DNA of 64,000 nt from NCBI RefSeq assembly GCF_029626175.1, contig NZ_JARUBM010000002.1, forward strand, positions 6,465,001-6,529,000, in the 5' to 3' direction. Below the pieces are notes generated by a model. That model saw nothing but the letters and a program-made list of their open reading frames with translations, had not been told where the DNA came from and made no database searches. The translations under genes were made by a program, and so were the position numbers. Below, piece after piece: positions 63,029-64,000 of this stretch. This DNA is from Micromonospora sp. WMMD1082. GTDB taxonomy: Bacteria > Actinomycetota > Actinomycetes > Mycobacteriales > Micromonosporaceae. Positions within the stretch are counted from its first letter, which is position 1. Every line of letters starts with the position of its first letter.

Positions 63029-64000
63029 ATGCGACGTCGACCCGTGCCATCCGTCCTGCTGGTCACCGCTGCCCTGGTCGCCGCCGTCGCGGCCGTACCG
63101 GCCGCCGCCAGTTTCGCCGCCACCCCCACCGCGGCCGGCATCCCGGCCGCCGCCCCCGTCGCCGCTCTCGCGGCCCCGTGCACCGCCCCGGCCTGGGCCG
63201 AGGGCAGCACCTATAGCGCCGGCAGCCAGGTGACCTACGCCGGCCGGACCTACCGGGCCCTGGTCACCCACACGGCGCACGTCGGCGCCGGGTGGAACCC
63301 GGCCGCCACCCCGTCGCTCTGGAGCGACCTCGGCCCCTGCGACGGCGCACCGACCCCGTCGCCCAGCCCGACCCCACCACCCACCACTGCACCGCCCACC
63401 ACTCCCCCGCCCACCACTGCGCCACCCACGACTCCGCCACCCACCACGACTCCCCCGTCCGGCCCGGACACCTGCGCGCTCAAACCGAGGCCGGCCGGCA
63501 AGGTCCTCCAGGGGTACTGGGAGAACTGGGACGGCGCGGCCAACGGCGTGCACCCGGGGATGGGCTGGATCCCGATCACCGACCCGCGTATCCCCGCCCA
63601 CGGCTACAACGTGATCAACACGGCGTTCCCGGTGATCCGCTCCGACGGCACGGTGCTCTGGGAGGACGGCATGGACGCCACCGTCAGGGTGCCGACCCCG
63701 GCCGAGATGTGCCGCGCCAAGGCAGCCGGGCTGACCATCCTGATGTCCATCGGCGGGGCGACCGCCGGCATCGACCTCAGCTCGTCGACCGTCGCCGACC
63801 GCTTCGTCGCCACCATCGTGCCGATCCTCAAGCGGTACAACTTCGACGGCATCGACATCGACATCGAGACCGGGCTCACCGGCAACGGCAACATCAACCA
63901 GCTCTCCACCAGCCAGGCCAACCTGATCCGCATCATCGACGGGGTCCTCGCCCAGATGCCGGCCGGCTTCGGCCTCACCATGGCGCCGGAGACCGCGTAC
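63029..64000 (+). CDS. Secreted GH18 chitinase with CBM5/12, 3' end outside window
   Basis: The first 324 codons of a secreted chitinase. The N-terminus (residues 1-49) is a long signal peptide. A CBM5/12 chitin-binding module (51-104) has TYSAGSQVTYAGRTYRALVT and the W-SDLGPC end. A Pro/Thr-rich linker (107-146) leads to the GH18 barrel from about 155, with the catalytic DxxDxDxE motif as DGIDIDIE (Glu280) and SIGG near 240-243. It cleaves chitin outside the cell. AGGAGG 6 nt upstream supports the ATG at 63029. Confidence 0.95.
   Translation, partial: MRRRPVPSVLLVTAALVAAVAAVPAAASFAATPTAAGIPAAAPVAALAAPCTAPAWAEGSTYSAGSQVTYAGRTYRALVTHTAHVGAGWNPAATPSLWSDLGPCDGAPTPSPSPTPPPTTAPPTTPPPTTAPPTTPPPTTTPPSGPDTCALKPRPAGKVLQGYWENWDGAANGVHPGMGWIPITDPRIPAHGYNVINTAFPVIRSDGTVLWEDGMDATVRVPTPAEMCRAKAAGLTILMSIGGATAGIDLSSSTVADRFVATIVPILKRYNFDGIDIDIETGLTGNGNINQLSTSQANLIRIIDGVLAQMPAGFGLTMAPETAY

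Overview
The window is a very GC-rich chromosomal stretch from a filamentous actinomycete. I think it is a Micromonosporaceae genome, most likely Micromonospora. This is inferred from the strong GC bias at third codon positions, the many GTG starts, the 4-bp ATGA/GTGA gene overlaps, the secreted CBM2-tagged hydrolases, and a 21-bp inverted repeat near 23.65 kb of a kind I recall from Micromonospora intergenic regions. No species call is possible without a search. No rRNA, tRNA, CRISPR array, phage gene or intact insertion sequence was seen.

Left accessory region (1 to about 17.8 kb). This part looks like a decaying or rearranged accessory locus, perhaps natural-product related. It has an MFS exporter running off the left edge. 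Beside it are the fused tails of two dead redox genes (an MDR oxidoreductase and an acyl-CoA dehydrogenase-like flavoenzyme). Next come a GT2 glycosyltransferase, a collapsed FAD monooxygenase gene, a GMC oxidoreductase and a class III aminotransferase, all on the minus strand. A paralogous GT2 gene diverges from these and is followed by a two-domain VOC protein. A cyclase and an epoxide-hydrolase-fold protein whose expected catalytic histidine is asparagine come next, then a DGPF/YCII protein, a pair of half-size ABC exporters coupled to a 30-codon mini-gene, and an ECF42-type sigma factor. Several genes here are truncated in the same way, with a short N-terminus kept and the middle lost. The region from 17.1 to 17.8 kb holds only remnants and looks like a border.

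Core-like region (17.8 to 29.2 kb). An operon encodes a MoxR ATPase, a DUF58 protein, a VWA protein, an HtrA-like protease without PDZ, and an OmpR/HK two-component system. It ends in a perfect inverted repeat between C-rich and G-rich tracts. A BON protein, a zinc-ribbon/STAS protein, a royal-jelly-family beta-propeller, a GT87 mannosyltransferase-like membrane enzyme and a secreted beta-propeller follow.

Plant-polysaccharide region (29.4 to 55.7 kb). This is mainly a xylan/glucuronoxylan utilisation locus. It contains a CE1-CBM2 esterase, a RICIN/beta-helix protein, a mannonate dehydratase, a GH10-CBM2 xylanase, a CE7 acetylxylan esterase and a LacI regulator. Divergent from the regulator is an operon of GH3, two sugar permeases, a lipoprotein binding protein, GH39, DUF624 and GH42. 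A GH67 alpha-glucuronidase lies further right. LacI-type palindromes of the form CGAAA-N-TTTCG sit at the regulator, in front of the GH3 operon and upstream of the xylanase. The importer has no ATPase gene here, so it presumably uses a shared MsiK-like ATPase encoded elsewhere. Between these are an SDR/TetR pair with two clear operators, an LtrA membrane protein and an amylo-alpha-1,6-glucosidase-like enzyme.

Right end (55.8 to 64 kb). A three-gene molybdenum hydroxylase (2Fe-2S, FAD and Mo subunits), a Roadblock/LC7 protein, a lipoprotein beta-propeller divergent from an ECF sigma/membrane anti-sigma-like pair, and a GH18 chitinase with CBM5/12 that runs off the right edge.
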